From VAZQ01 sp035300505 (GTDB lineage Bacteria > Pseudomonadota > Alphaproteobacteria > Rhizobiales > Xanthobacteraceae): a stretch of 56,759 nucleotides of DNA. Positions 17,148 through 24,797 of this stretch are shown piece after piece (position 1 is the first letter of the stretch; each line of letters starts with the position of its first letter). The stretch covers positions 1-56,759 of the forward strand of contig DATGVJ010000029.1 of assembly GCA_035300505.1 (NCBI GenBank), given 5' to 3'. The translations under genes were made by a program, and so were the position numbers. The notes beneath the pieces were generated by a model. It made no database searches. It saw nothing but the letters and a program-made list of their open reading frames with translations, and had not been told where the DNA came from.

Positions 17148-17609
17148 ATGCCGATATCCTCCCCCCGACAACGAAAGACCACCGGACGAGTCATGCACGA
17201 GTTCAAGCATGGCGAGCTGAAAAGTGGTCCCGACGGAAAAGGTGGCAAGGTGAGGAGCCGCCGTCAAGCCATCGCGATCGCGCTGAAAGAAGCGGGCACG
17301 TCAAAGTATGAAAGTGAAGCGGAGAACAAAAAGAATCTCGCCAGGACCGAGCGCAAGGAAGCCCACGGCGAAACTTACCAGCAGGAACAAGAAGGAAAGT
17401 CCCATGTCGGATCCCGTGGGCGGCGCGAAAGCAGTCCAGCCATGGGTGGCCGAGATGCGACAAAGAAGACAGCGCGCGGGCGCAAGAGCGCACGGGCACG
17501 GACGCGTAGCGGGCCGAAGAAGGACGCGCTCTATCGTCGCGCCAAAGCTCAGTCCATTCCGGGTCGTTCAAAAATGACCAAGCGCCAACTCGAAAACGTG
17601 CTGCAGTAA
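17148..17609 (+). CDS. DUF6496-type small basic protein
   Basis: 153-residue, strongly basic and hydrophilic protein. The N-terminal third (GRVMHEFKHGELKSG, then KVRSRRQAIAIALKEAG) matches short proteins annotated DUF6496. The C-terminal half is Arg/Lys/Ala-rich and ends with a helical MTKRQLENVL segment like those seen in DNA-associated small proteins; nucleic-acid binding is only a guess. ATG 17148 gives the family-like MP start; ATG 17136 in the same frame is possible. A weaker EcfG-like site (GGAAC 17085, 18 nt, GTT 17108) lies upstream. It is downstream of the stress cluster. Confidence 0.75.
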   Translation: MPISSPRQRKTTGRVMHEFKHGELKSGPDGKGGKVRSRRQAIAIALKEAGTSKYESEAENKKNLARTERKEAHGETYQQEQEGKSHVGSRGRRESSPAMGGRDATKKTARGRKSARARTRSGPKKDALYRRAKAQSIPGRSKMTKRQLENVLQ

Positions 17610-17720
17610 GGACACTTGGACGGAGCCCTGAAGGCTGGCCCGGAGATTTTGCAAAAAGTTTGGTTTCGCGGATGGCCATATACCTTTAGGGACGGAGCAA
17701 AGCAGCACGCCGAGTTCCAG

Positions 17721-17933
17721 CTATGCGCCATCGCGGCGCGAATTAGGCTTGGTAGCGGAGTTCGTTTGCGCCATGGAATTGTAGTATTTCTGACGGAGTT
17801 CGACATTGCGCGCCAAGCCGGCCCAGACATGGGCGATTCTTGCATACCCGGCGCGCATGTCTTCGCGGGTCGCTTGCGACGCCTTGTGCTCGCAATGCAC
17901 GGACCGGACTTCGTATTCCTCATCCTTTGACAT
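17721..17933 (-). CDS. Small hypothetical protein
   Basis: 70-residue hydrophilic protein. The pattern YARIAHVWAGLARNVE in the middle resembles short proteins common in Bradyrhizobiaceae that contain a helix of the form W..lA..W..La, function unknown. GGGAAA precedes ATG 17933 by about 8 nt. No cysteines, signal or membrane segment. It stands alone between the convergent DUF6496 gene and the tRNA. It could be spurious, but its start and composition are reasonable. Confidence 0.5.
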   Translation of the reverse strand: MSKDEEYEVRSVHCEHKASQATREDMRAGYARIAHVWAGLARNVELRQKYYNSMAQTNSATKPNSRRDGA

Positions 17934-18303
17934 GATGGATTTCCCTGCGACGTTCTACCGGCGCACTTGGCAATCGGATTTTCGTCGCATGCGCCGGAAG
18001 GGTGGTCGGTTACCACCATAGCGCGGTCCGACCGGGCGAAGCCAGGGAAGCCTGAGGGATGCCCCTGTATGGATAACGCGGGCTTCGGGGCTCCGGCGCC
18101 CCGCAATCCTGGCGGACGCCCGTCAATCATCTCAATCAAAATGGGACGGCTTGCGAGAAGGTGGCGGGCGCTATTTGCCCTTGCGTGGGGCTCCGTTCCT
18201 GCTATTGGGATTCTGCGTTTTCCAGGCGGCACCGTCTTTTTAGGCGGCACCGCCTTCTTAGTCGGCGCATTTGGGGCTAATGTCGCCCTGGACCAAGGCC
18301 CTC

Positions 18304-18377
18304 GCGGGTGTAGTTCAATGGTAGAACGGCAGCTTCCCAAGCTGCATACGAGGGTTCGATTCCCTTCACCCGCTCCA
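18304..18377 (+). tRNA. tRNA-Gly (anticodon CCC)
   Basis: 74-nt cloverleaf with an encoded CCA end. The acceptor stem is GCGGGTG/CACCCGC, the D arm contains AGTTCAATGGTAGAAC, the anticodon stem is GCAGC/GCTGC around loop TTCCCAA (anticodon CCC), and the T arm contains GGTTCGATTCC. It reads GGG codons. No integrase gene or duplicated tRNA end was found next to it. Confidence 0.96.
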
Positions 18378-18566
18378 GGACTTAGGCGAGTTTTGGCATC
18401 ATTTTGGCAGGAATTTGCCAGGAGATTTAAAGAACCCCCGCGCGGCGAGGGAGTCATTTTTAATAAAAGGTTGATTTTTGGGGAACCGGGAAGCGGAAGG
18501 TGCGTTTATGCTGTGAAGTCCGGGCAGCCCCCGACCCCCCGACCCCCCAACGCCCGGACTTTTTCC

Positions 18567-18596
18567 AGCCCCCGCTTTCCCCCCGGAGCGGGGGCT
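18567..18596 (+). terminator. Strong GC hairpin downstream of tRNA-Gly
   Basis: Perfect 10-bp stem AGCCCCCGCT/AGCGGGGGCT with a 10-nt loop, followed by TTCGTTCG rather than a clean T run. It may stop the tRNA transcript about 190 nt downstream; it is weak as a classical intrinsic terminator. Confidence 0.4.
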
Positions 18597-18615
18597 TCGT
18601 TCGTCTGAAGACGGC

Positions 18616-18645
18616 AAAAAAACTCCCGCGCGGAGCGAGGGAGTT
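18616..18645 (-). terminator. Intrinsic terminator reading leftwards
   Basis: On the minus strand AACTCCC pairs with GGGAGTT across an 11-nt loop, and the 3' arm runs directly into seven T (the A run at 18616-18622 on the plus strand). It is a textbook intrinsic terminator for the DUF805 gene, whose stop lies about 235 nt upstream. Confidence 0.65.
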
Positions 18646-18879
18646 ACGGAGCGAGCATTGCTGGTGCGGAACATGATCGCGTCGTCACCGGCATGCGAAC
18701 AGCAGACTTGCATGCCGTAGTCTGCTGTCTGCGGCTTTGTCGCCCACTGGATTGCGCCTGCGGCGGATAATCGGCCATATTTTGTCCGGGCGGATGGGGT
18801 TCGTCGAGGCGCTGCGGTAAACAATACTCCGCGCGCGAAAAGTTTCGCGCGTGGCGTTTCGCGTCGGTCAAATTTCGCT

Positions 18880-19509
18880 TCAGGTCGCGCGCAAACCGCG
18901 GCGCCCGAAGCCAGCCGGCCGTGGCGCGGCCGCGTGGGCGGCGGGCTGCAGCGGTGCAAGCTGGTCTGCAGGCGATGCAAGATGGTCGACAGGTGGCGAG
19001 AAGTGGGCGCGTGCGGCTTGAAGATCTGGCTCTGGATCGTCATTGAAGAGATCGCGCAGTATCGAAGGCGGCGGGCCGAAACTGTTGATATTGTCCTCGC
19101 CGCCGAAGAAAATCAGCTTGATGGCGACCTGGTAGAAACTGGCGAAAATCAGAACGATCCCGAGCAGTATCAGCGTCAAGCCGAACGAACCAGAGCCGCC
19201 CTTGCCCAACATGGTGATGAAGCCCACGATCATCGTGATCAGGCCCGGGATCGCGGCGGTCGACCAGGCGAACAGCCACCAACCGCTCTTGTCCAGATCA
19301 TGCGCTCGTTTCGTCGCCACCACCCAATGGAAATAAATCAGCGGCAGAGACACCAGGGCCTGCGCGAGCAACGCCTTATTGGGCGCTAGCGTGGCCTCGA
19401 AGAGTTTCATGGACACTATGCTAACGATGAAAATCGAGAACCACGCGCCCAAATACGTCAGGCGGCCAATCCGGCCATGAAAACTCGTGAACAGACCCAA
19501 AAAGCTCAT
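18880..19509 (-). CDS. DUF805 inner-membrane protein
   Basis: 209-residue integral membrane protein. DUF805 occupies about residues 5-140, with the hallmark FHGRIGRLTYLGAW near the N-terminus and HDLDKSGWWLFAW near residue 70, and four predicted membrane helices. Beyond residue 145 a soluble Ala/Pro/His-rich tail with no known domain extends to the C-terminus. The family has no established function. ATG 19509 has a strong GAGGAGG site 6 nt upstream. The gene stands alone; an intrinsic terminator lies downstream. Confidence 0.9.
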   Translation of the reverse strand: MSFLGLFTSFHGRIGRLTYLGAWFSIFIVSIVSMKLFEATLAPNKALLAQALVSLPLIYFHWVVATKRAHDLDKSGWWLFAWSTAAIPGLITMIVGFITMLGKGGSGSFGLTLILLGIVLIFASFYQVAIKLIFFGGEDNINSFGPPPSILRDLFNDDPEPDLQAARAHFSPPVDHLASPADQLAPLQPAAHAAAPRPAGFGRRGLRAT

Positions 19510-19978
19510 CGCAGCCTCCTCGAGCGCACAGACAGTCCGGTGAAGGATTGGCGCGGGCCGCTTGAATTTTCGTTATTGTGTGAATTCTTTGGGAGGCCAA
19601 TACGCGAACATGGTTACCAATAGAAAAAATGGTCGAACACTGGAACGTTACAACAAAAATCCCCAATGACTTGCTGCCGGCGGCCGCATTTCATGCGTCG
19701 CCGGTTGATACTGAAAAAGCATCGCGCCATTCGGCGCGCACCATGCCGAGAATCTCTCTCCCGCTCTGCTCCGTCCCGCGACATCGGGTGACATCAAACG
19801 AAATATTCCGACGTAACCTTGGGCCCGCGAGGTCCTGACATTTGGCGAACGTCCCGCGCCAAGCCGACATCACGACAACGGATGACACCGGCGAGCGGAC
19901 GGCGGCCCGGATATCGCTACGCTCCATCCGGGCAACGCTTGCTCCACCAGCGGCCAGGGCGGTTGTCACCGCCTGGCA
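19510..19978. other. Spacer with a palindromic repeat, no gene
   Basis: The 469 bp between the DUF805 gene and the outer-membrane cluster contain no supported protein. The part at 19680-19940 resembles dispersed Bradyrhizobiaceae intergenic repeats and includes the hairpin at 19905-19933. Confidence 0.5.
19905..19933. repeat. Palindromic extragenic hairpin
   Basis: Perfect 8-bp arms GCCCGGAT/ATCCGGGC around ATCGCTACGCTCC. This form (a CCCGGAT palindrome around a GGAGCGTAGCGAT core) is widespread in intergenic DNA of Bradyrhizobiaceae as I recall it. Here it follows the stop of the last outer-membrane gene and may act as an mRNA 3' end. Confidence 0.6.
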
Positions 19979-20536
19979 TCACCACGAATACTGAAGGCCT
20001 ACGCGTGCCATCGCGCGCACGTCGCTCCAGGATTGCGCCGGCACGGACGTGCCGAATTCGGTCTGTGTGCGATCGGACAAGGTGAGCAGCCGGCCGCGAT
20101 CGAGACCGAAGGCCACCCCGGCCGAGAACGCCAGATTGCCCCGCAGTCGCATCAGTCCCGCGAATCCGACGGCATGCTGTCCGTCGAAGCCGGCCCAATG
20201 GGTCGATATCGCGAAATTGGTACCGTCAGGCAAGAACGGGTTGACCAGCGAGGCGGCCATCGCCGTACCGGTCGCGGCGCGGGTCAGTGCGCGCGCGATC
20301 CCAAACTGATCGTCCACGATCTGTTTCGCGTTCACACAGGTGTCGGTACCGGGGATGTAGAAGAAGGCGTCGCCGTAAATGCTGCATACCTTCAAGTATT
20401 CCACTGCTGCTCTGCTCTGCGTGTTGGTCATGAGAGTAAGCACGGCGATAGCGCCAGCGAGGATCGCACGTGTCCTGCCCGCGGCGAGGAAGTGTCTCCC
20501 GGCGAAGAAGTGCGCTGCTTTTATAAACGTCCACAT
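19979..20536 (-). CDS. Outer-membrane protein with porin-like head and YadA-anchor-like tail (copy 2)
   Basis: 185-residue exported protein. The signal peptide ends near residue 43. Mature residues 44-65 (VEYLKVCSIYGDAFFYIPG, then TC) match the N-terminus of alphaproteobacterial porins of the porin_2 family, with its CSLYG...YIPGTDTC pattern. After a linker, GTAMAASLV to the final aromatic SW looks like the beta-strands of a trimeric-autotransporter (YadA) anchor. ATG 20536 has GGAGAC just upstream; the longer frame is not supported. It is a paralogue of 21391-21930 and follows an Omp25/31-like barrel gene, so it is the second half of a duplicated pair. Function unknown; the anchor assignment is inference. 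Confidence 0.75.
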   Translation of the reverse strand: MWTFIKAAHFFAGRHFLAAGRTRAILAGAIAVLTLMTNTQSRAAVEYLKVCSIYGDAFFYIPGTDTCVNAKQIVDDQFGIARALTRAATGTAMAASLVNPFLPDGTNFAISTHWAGFDGQHAVGFAGLMRLRGNLAFSAGVAFGLDRGRLLTLSDRTQTEFGTSVPAQSWSDVRAMARVGLQYSW

Positions 20537-20574
20537 GGTTGTCTCCGATGAGTCGATGATGCTGCGTTCGCTTA

Positions 20575-21333
20575 TTAGCGTGCGAGGAGGTAGTCGCCAT
20601 TGAAGCGCCAGTTCAGGGCGAGCTTCAGGAGATGAAGCTGGTGATCCACATTGCTGGGATTGCGTCGGCTGCCCAGGCTGATCGAGGCCTCGCCGAAATA
20701 GATGAAGTCGTATTCGAGCCTGGCCGAGAGGTTGCCGAGGAGCGCCATTTCGAGACCGGCGCCGGCGGTCAAGCCGCTCCGCTGGTGGTTGACGTCGATC
20801 GGGAACGGGGTATTGAGGGCGCTCTTGAAGTCGATGTTCGCCCACGCAAAGCCGGCTTTGGCGTAGCCCAGGACGTTTCCGGTGGCATAACCCACGCGTC
20901 CGGTGCCTGTCGCCAGCGCACGAAACTCGGCGGAGAGGTCGGATAAGATAGATGTCGGATCATCCGGAGCGATGCTGCCTTTCACGTTGGCCCAGGATGC
21001 GTCGATCTCACCACCGACGACGATGCTGCCGAATTGCCAGTTGGCACCCACCTGGGCACCCGCGAGGCCCCCGCTCGATTTGACACGGGCGGGAAAGTAC
21101 GTGACCTGGAAATCCGGGTCTTGGACGCGGCTGCTACCCCACCCTCCACCACCGTGAACACCAATGTAGAAGCCGGTCCAGAGCGGACTCGTCACGGCTG
21201 ATGGGCGTGGCGGCGCAAGCATGTCGGCGGCGATCGCCGAAGGCGTGGATAGCGGCCAGGCTGCCGCGGTTGCGGCGATGATGACGGCATAAGCGAGCCA
21301 GTGGCGCGCCGATCGTGCGACTGAAATTGTCAT
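20575..21333 (-). CDS. Omp25/31-like outer-membrane beta-barrel protein (copy 2)
   Basis: 252-residue outer-membrane protein. A signal peptide of about 35 residues ends in AIAAD. The mature start TSPLWTGFYIGVHGGGGWG is the hallmark of the eight-stranded Omp25/Omp31/OmpA-like family. Repeated amphipathic strands follow (VGANWQFGSIVVGGEIDASW, then GTGRVGYATGNVLGYAKAGF). The final strand, LKLALNWRF, is followed by a short GDYLLAR tail rather than a terminal aromatic residue. A paralogue lies at 21985-22734. Its partner gene is 38 bp downstream. Probable role: surface structure or small-solute permeability. Confidence 0.88.
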   Translation of the reverse strand: MTISVARSARHWLAYAVIIAATAAAWPLSTPSAIAADMLAPPRPSAVTSPLWTGFYIGVHGGGGWGSSRVQDPDFQVTYFPARVKSSGGLAGAQVGANWQFGSIVVGGEIDASWANVKGSIAPDDPTSILSDLSAEFRALATGTGRVGYATGNVLGYAKAGFAWANIDFKSALNTPFPIDVNHQRSGLTAGAGLEMALLGNLSARLEYDFIYFGEASISLGSRRNPSNVDHQLHLLKLALNWRFNGDYLLAR

Positions 21334-21390
21334 GTTGGTGGCCTTTCGAAAAACGATGCAATGGTTGCGAGGAGGCGAGCGCCCGTGGCG

Positions 21391-21930
21391 TCACCATGCG
21401 TACATGAAGCCTGCACGGCTGAGCCCGCGGACGTCACTCCAGGATTGCGCCGGAACGGACGTGCCGAATTCAGTCTGCGTGCGATTGGACAAGGAGAGCA
21501 GGCGGCCGCGATCAAGGCCTGCGGCAAATCCGGCCGAGAAGACGAAGTTGCCCGAGAGCCGCATCAGCCCCGAATATCCGAAGGCGTTCTGCCCGTCGAA
21601 GGCAGCCCAATGGTTCGAGATCGCATAGTTGGTGCCGGTCGGCAGCCAGGGCGCGACCAGCGAGGCGGCCATTGCGGTACCCGTGGCGGCCCGGGTGTTC
21701 GCGCGCGCGATCCCAAACTGGTTGGTCACGATCTGGTACGCGCTCGTGCAGGTGTCCGTGCCGGGGATGTAGAAGAAGCCGGCGCCGTACAGGGAACAGA
21801 TCTTGACGTATTCTACCGCGTTGCTCGGCGTTGCGGTCGTTGCGGCTAACACGGCGATGGCGGCAGCGACGATCGAGCGTGCTGACTTGTGCGTAATGAC
21901 GAGGCGCGCTGCTTTCATGGAAGTCCACAT
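21391..21930 (-). CDS. Outer-membrane protein with porin-like head and YadA-anchor-like tail (copy 1)
   Basis: 179-residue paralogue of 19979-20536, close to identical in its last third (RTQTEFGTSVPAQSWSDVR is shared). The signal peptide ends at SNA near residue 38; the porin-like head is VEYVKICSLYGAGFFYIPG; then come GTAMAASLVAPWLPTGTN and a terminal AW. An upstream in-frame TTG (21945) is possible, but GGAG lies 9 nt before ATG 21930 and the paralogue also starts MWT. It lies 54 bp downstream of the barrel gene 21985-22734. The two copies differ mainly in the signal peptide and in the linker. Confidence 0.76.
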   Translation of the reverse strand: MWTSMKAARLVITHKSARSIVAAAIAVLAATTATPSNAVEYVKICSLYGAGFFYIPGTDTCTSAYQIVTNQFGIARANTRAATGTAMAASLVAPWLPTGTNYAISNHWAAFDGQNAFGYSGLMRLSGNFVFSAGFAAGLDRGRLLSLSNRTQTEFGTSVPAQSWSDVRGLSRAGFMYAW

Positions 21931-21984
21931 GGTTGTCGTCTCCAAAACTGCTGTTGATGTCTGATTTTTGGGTGAAGTCGCGAA

Positions 21985-22734
21985 TTAGCGTGGCAGGGTT
22001 TGGTCGCCGCCGAAGCGCACGTTGATCCCGCCCTTCACCACCTGGACGAAGTGGTCGATGCTGGAGACCGTGGTGTGGTTGATAAACACAAGGTGCTCGG
22101 GCGGGAAATACATGAAGTTGTATTCGAGCTTGGCGGAGACGTTTCGCATGAATGCCACTTCCATGCCGGCTCCCGCGACCGCGCCGAATGGGGTTCGATT
22201 GTAGGTGGTGGGTTGCACCTGGAATTGCGTCGTCATCTGCACGTCGGCCAAAGCAACACCGCCTTTGGCATAGGCGAGCCAGGGGCCCATGGCGTAGCCG
22301 ACACGCCCGGTTCCGGTCGCCAGCGCTCGAAAATCGATGTGGTTGTTGGGGTCGGCGGATATGATCGACTGGTCACGGTTGGTGTTGCCCCGCACGAAGG
22401 CCCAGGAACCCTCGAGTTCCACCCCATAGACGACATTGCCGTATTGCCAGTTCGCGCCGATCTGGCCGCCGGCAAGGGGCCCGTTGTATGTCGCCTCGAC
22501 CGGATCGAACGTCGAGTTAAACAGGGGGTCTGAGATGTGGGTGTTGCCCCATCCCCAGCCGCCGTGGACGCCGAAGTAGTAGCCGGTCCAGGATAGAGCC
22601 ACAGCCTGGACGGGCGGAGCTTTGACCGGCAGGTCGGCAGCAACCACCGCCGGAGTGAATGCCGCGGTCGTTGCAGCAAGAGCCGCGGCAAATGTGAGAC
22701 GGCGATAGACGAACCGCCGGTTTAACGCTTTCAT
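21985..22734 (-). CDS. Omp25/31-like outer-membrane beta-barrel protein (copy 1)
   Basis: 249-residue outer-membrane barrel. The signal peptide ends near AVVAAD; the mature start LPVKAPPV then LSWTGYYFGVHGGWGWG is typical of the Rhizobiales Omp25/31 family, as are IGANWQYGNVVYGVELEGSW and GTGRVGYAMGPWLAYAKGG. The C-terminal strand VKGGINVRFGG carries a short polar tail. First gene of a four-gene minus-strand run made of two barrel/anchor pairs. ATG 22734 is the only sensible start before the signal peptide. Confidence 0.89.
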   Translation of the reverse strand: MKALNRRFVYRRLTFAAALAATTAAFTPAVVAADLPVKAPPVQAVALSWTGYYFGVHGGWGWGNTHISDPLFNSTFDPVEATYNGPLAGGQIGANWQYGNVVYGVELEGSWAFVRGNTNRDQSIISADPNNHIDFRALATGTGRVGYAMGPWLAYAKGGVALADVQMTTQFQVQPTTYNRTPFGAVAGAGMEVAFMRNVSAKLEYNFMYFPPEHLVFINHTTVSSIDHFVQVVKGGINVRFGGDQTLPR

Positions 22735-22946
22735 GTCAGTGCCCTTTCCCCAAGGTTCAGAGAAGGCATGACGCTATCAGGGCGGGCAATTAGCGTGGTG
22801 ACATATTAGTCATGGTGCACAGGTAAAGCTGAGCAAATCGTCCATTGCCGATTTGAAGTCCGGTACTGGAATACTCGGGGGCTTAACCCCGCATGTCGCT
22901 TCGCCCGTGCGGCCTGCATCAATCGATATGAAGGAGGATCGGGCCT

Positions 22947-23336
22947 TTAGGGTGCCCCAATCTTTGTGCAGGCGATAACGAGGGGATTGTTAGCAGCGTT
23001 GCGGATGCGACACGATGCGGATCGCTCAGACGGGAAGGTGGCTGGGTTTCTGGCGGCACCGCAATAGGCGATGAGAAGCACTTCGTCTTCCCCGCATTGC
23101 GCGGCACAAGAGGTGGCGTCGCAATTTGCGCGGATGATCCGTGCTGCCGCGGGTCCTGCCACACCACGCGGACCTGCCTGTCCGGTTTCACCCTTGGCGC
23201 CAGGCGGCCCCACAGGCCCGGGATCACCCTTGGGTCCCAGGGGAAACTTGTCGCAGCCCGCAAGAGCGAGGGCGACCATGATGGCGATGAACGCCGGACG
23301 CAGGTGCAGGTCATATCGAGCGAATCGAATATCCAT
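22947..23336 (-). CDS. Collagen-like lipoprotein
   Basis: 129-residue predicted lipoprotein. The lipobox LALAGC places the lipidated Cys near residue 28. Directly after it come ten uninterrupted Gly-X-Y triplets (GPKGDPGPVGPPGAKGETG and on to GPA), enough for a short collagen-like triple helix. A C-terminal domain of about 65 residues carries several Cys, including CDATSCAAQCGEDEVLL and AYCG. Similar proteins occur in Bradyrhizobium; function unknown. It could stand as a trimeric stalk on the membrane with a disulfide-bonded head. Arrangement and length support one intact gene; the ribosome site before ATG 23336 is poor. Confidence 0.8.
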   Translation of the reverse strand: MDIRFARYDLHLRPAFIAIMVALALAGCDKFPLGPKGDPGPVGPPGAKGETGQAGPRGVAGPAAARIIRANCDATSCAAQCGEDEVLLIAYCGAARNPATFPSERSASCRIRNAANNPLVIACTKIGAP

Positions 23337-23542
23337 GCCATGTATTAAAGCAAGATTTGTGCCGGTAGAACAGGCTCACCGTTGTTATTCCTCAATTGCC
23401 AACCCGTCGTCGATAGATGCATCCATCCCGCGATGATTAGCCATTAGGGCGGCGGCGACCGTGAGTGGCGGCTTCGACGCTAGCTCTGTCGCCAGTCCAT
23501 TCGCTCTACCAGGAAGTTCGTTCCGCGGAAACACGGTTGCTT

Positions 23543-24406
23543 TCATGCCTTGCTGCTGTCTGAATCGGAATTCCTACGTTGTTCACGATCCAGGACGTGT
23601 CTGGCGTAGTCCACGGCGTCCGCCCGCGCAAAATTGTAGAAACTGCGCTCGACAGATTTGGGCTTGAGACGAAACCCAAGTTCATCAAAATCCGCATCGT
23701 GAAAAACCTTCCTTTCGACGCGAAACCCTCCATTGGCCGATTTCGCGAACAGCCCCCGCATCAAATCGTCGCTCGTGAAGGGTATAACTGCTTGCGGCAA
23801 TACAAAACGCTCGTTGGGCGACGTGATTTGAACCATCGCGATCCCAACGATCGGCGTAAAGTCAGGCCCCGGCAGCGGCAGACCATCATTGACAATTCTG
23901 TCCATCCACAGGCCCGAAGTCGGGATGATCTGAATTATCTTCTCTAAGCGAAAATCCTCACCCTCCTCTCGTTTATGATCATGAGGGGCCGTCGATTCTG
24001 CCGGCTGTCCTCGGGAGTGGTGATTGTAATAATAAGACGCAACGAAATCGTCGCCGTCTTCCTGCGTGTAATTGTAACAACTACGTGGCCGCGCATACGT
24101 TTTTAGGCGATGCCCGAATACTTCGAAATCGGCGTCGTGATATATTAAGCGGTCTACCCTAAGTCGCTCATTGGGGGATCGTTCCAGCAAGCCAACCATC
24201 AGTCCGTCGCTGTCGATCGGCAGCAAAGCGTCGGAAACTACAGCCGGCTCGTAACTGACATGAACTTCGGCAAGTACTACAGCCACAATCGGTTTGAATT
24301 CGGCGACCGTTGCAGGCAAAGGGTCACCTTGAACAACGATACTGTGTATCCACAGGCCTGAACATGGGATAATTTGGACTATCTTGTTCACCGAGAGATC
24401 GTACAT
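23543..24406 (-). CDS. Unknown protein built of two tandem copies of one domain
   Basis: 287-residue protein, no signal peptide or membrane helix. Residues 8-113 and 156-262 are clearly homologous: KIVQIIPCSGLW/KIIQIIPTSGLW, FKPIVAVVLAEV/FTPIVGIAMVQI, LLPIDSDGLMVGLL/VIPFTSDDLMRGLF, YHDADFEVFGHRLK/FHDADFDELGFRLK, SCYNY/SFYNF. The linker between them is polar and His-rich. I do not recognise the domain. Base composition is visibly less G+C-rich than the neighbours and the gene stands alone, which hints at acquisition. The ribosome site is AGG 6 nt before ATG 24406. It may be a regulatory or structural protein; no function is assigned. Confidence 0.72.
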   Translation of the reverse strand: MYDLSVNKIVQIIPCSGLWIHSIVVQGDPLPATVAEFKPIVAVVLAEVHVSYEPAVVSDALLPIDSDGLMVGLLERSPNERLRVDRLIYHDADFEVFGHRLKTYARPRSCYNYTQEDGDDFVASYYYNHHSRGQPAESTAPHDHKREEGEDFRLEKIIQIIPTSGLWMDRIVNDGLPLPGPDFTPIVGIAMVQITSPNERFVLPQAVIPFTSDDLMRGLFAKSANGGFRVERKVFHDADFDELGFRLKPKSVERSFYNFARADAVDYARHVLDREQRRNSDSDSSKA

Positions 24407-24574
24407 GTCGGCCTCGAATTTCTGGTTGGATTAGATCGCTTGCAATACGGCAGCCTGAAAGCGAAGGCAGTTATCCCATCTCAACTTTCCAGAGTAACCA
24501 CTCCGTGCGTAGTTCGCTACTTTTTTTGCCGCGATTAATGGCGCCCAACGCGGTTTGGACAGGAGGGGAGGGGC

Positions 24575-24754
24575 ATGGATCAGGTGCGCATCCTGGCCTA
24601 CGTCATGGGGACGGTGGACCAAGAGCTGCCGGCCCCAAACGAATATCTGGCAGCCGAAAAGCGCATCCTGAAGGCTGTACTCGTTCGGACGTCTGGGTTT
24701 TTGGAAAAATTGTTATTGCATTGCGATGGAACCCAGATCGAACAACAACGTTAG
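24575..24754 (+). pseudogene. Transposase/integrase N-terminal remnant
   Basis: A 59-codon frame with a good ribosome site (GAGGGG) begins MDQVRILAYVMGTVDQELPA and continues NEYLAAEKRILKA. This resembles the start of a common proteobacterial IS transposase (pattern LAYVTGTVDQELL.RNEYL..ENRILKAQ). After about residue 35 the similarity stops, and the frame closes at 24754, just past the EcfG-type promoter of the next gene. No inverted repeats or catalytic DDE region remain. It is an insertion-element scar; identification is from memory of the family. Confidence 0.5.
24728..24752 (+). promoter_or_regulatory. Sigma-EcfG-type promoter for the Arg-rich exported protein
   Basis: GGAAC (24728-24732), 17 nt, GTT (24750-24752) with C before GTT. 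The gene start at 24798 leaves a leader of about 40 nt. Flanking bases GATGGAACCCA and CGTTAGC are shared with the site at 8439-8463. Confidence 0.68.
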
Positions 24755-24797
24755 CGTTCGATCGCGTTTCAATCGCATCGTCAATCGGGAGTTCAAT

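Larger units (their letters stand above)
18378..18879. other. Convergent spacer with hairpins, no gene
   Basis: Half a kilobase between the tRNA and the convergent DUF805 gene. It holds two related C-rich palindromes (around 18434 and 18621), the hairpin at 18567-18596 and a terminator at 18616-18645, but no plausible protein. Confidence 0.6.

Noticed and set aside
18304..18880. tRNA-Gly as an island attachment site
   Set aside because: No integrase, no duplicated tRNA 3' end and no change of gene type beyond it.
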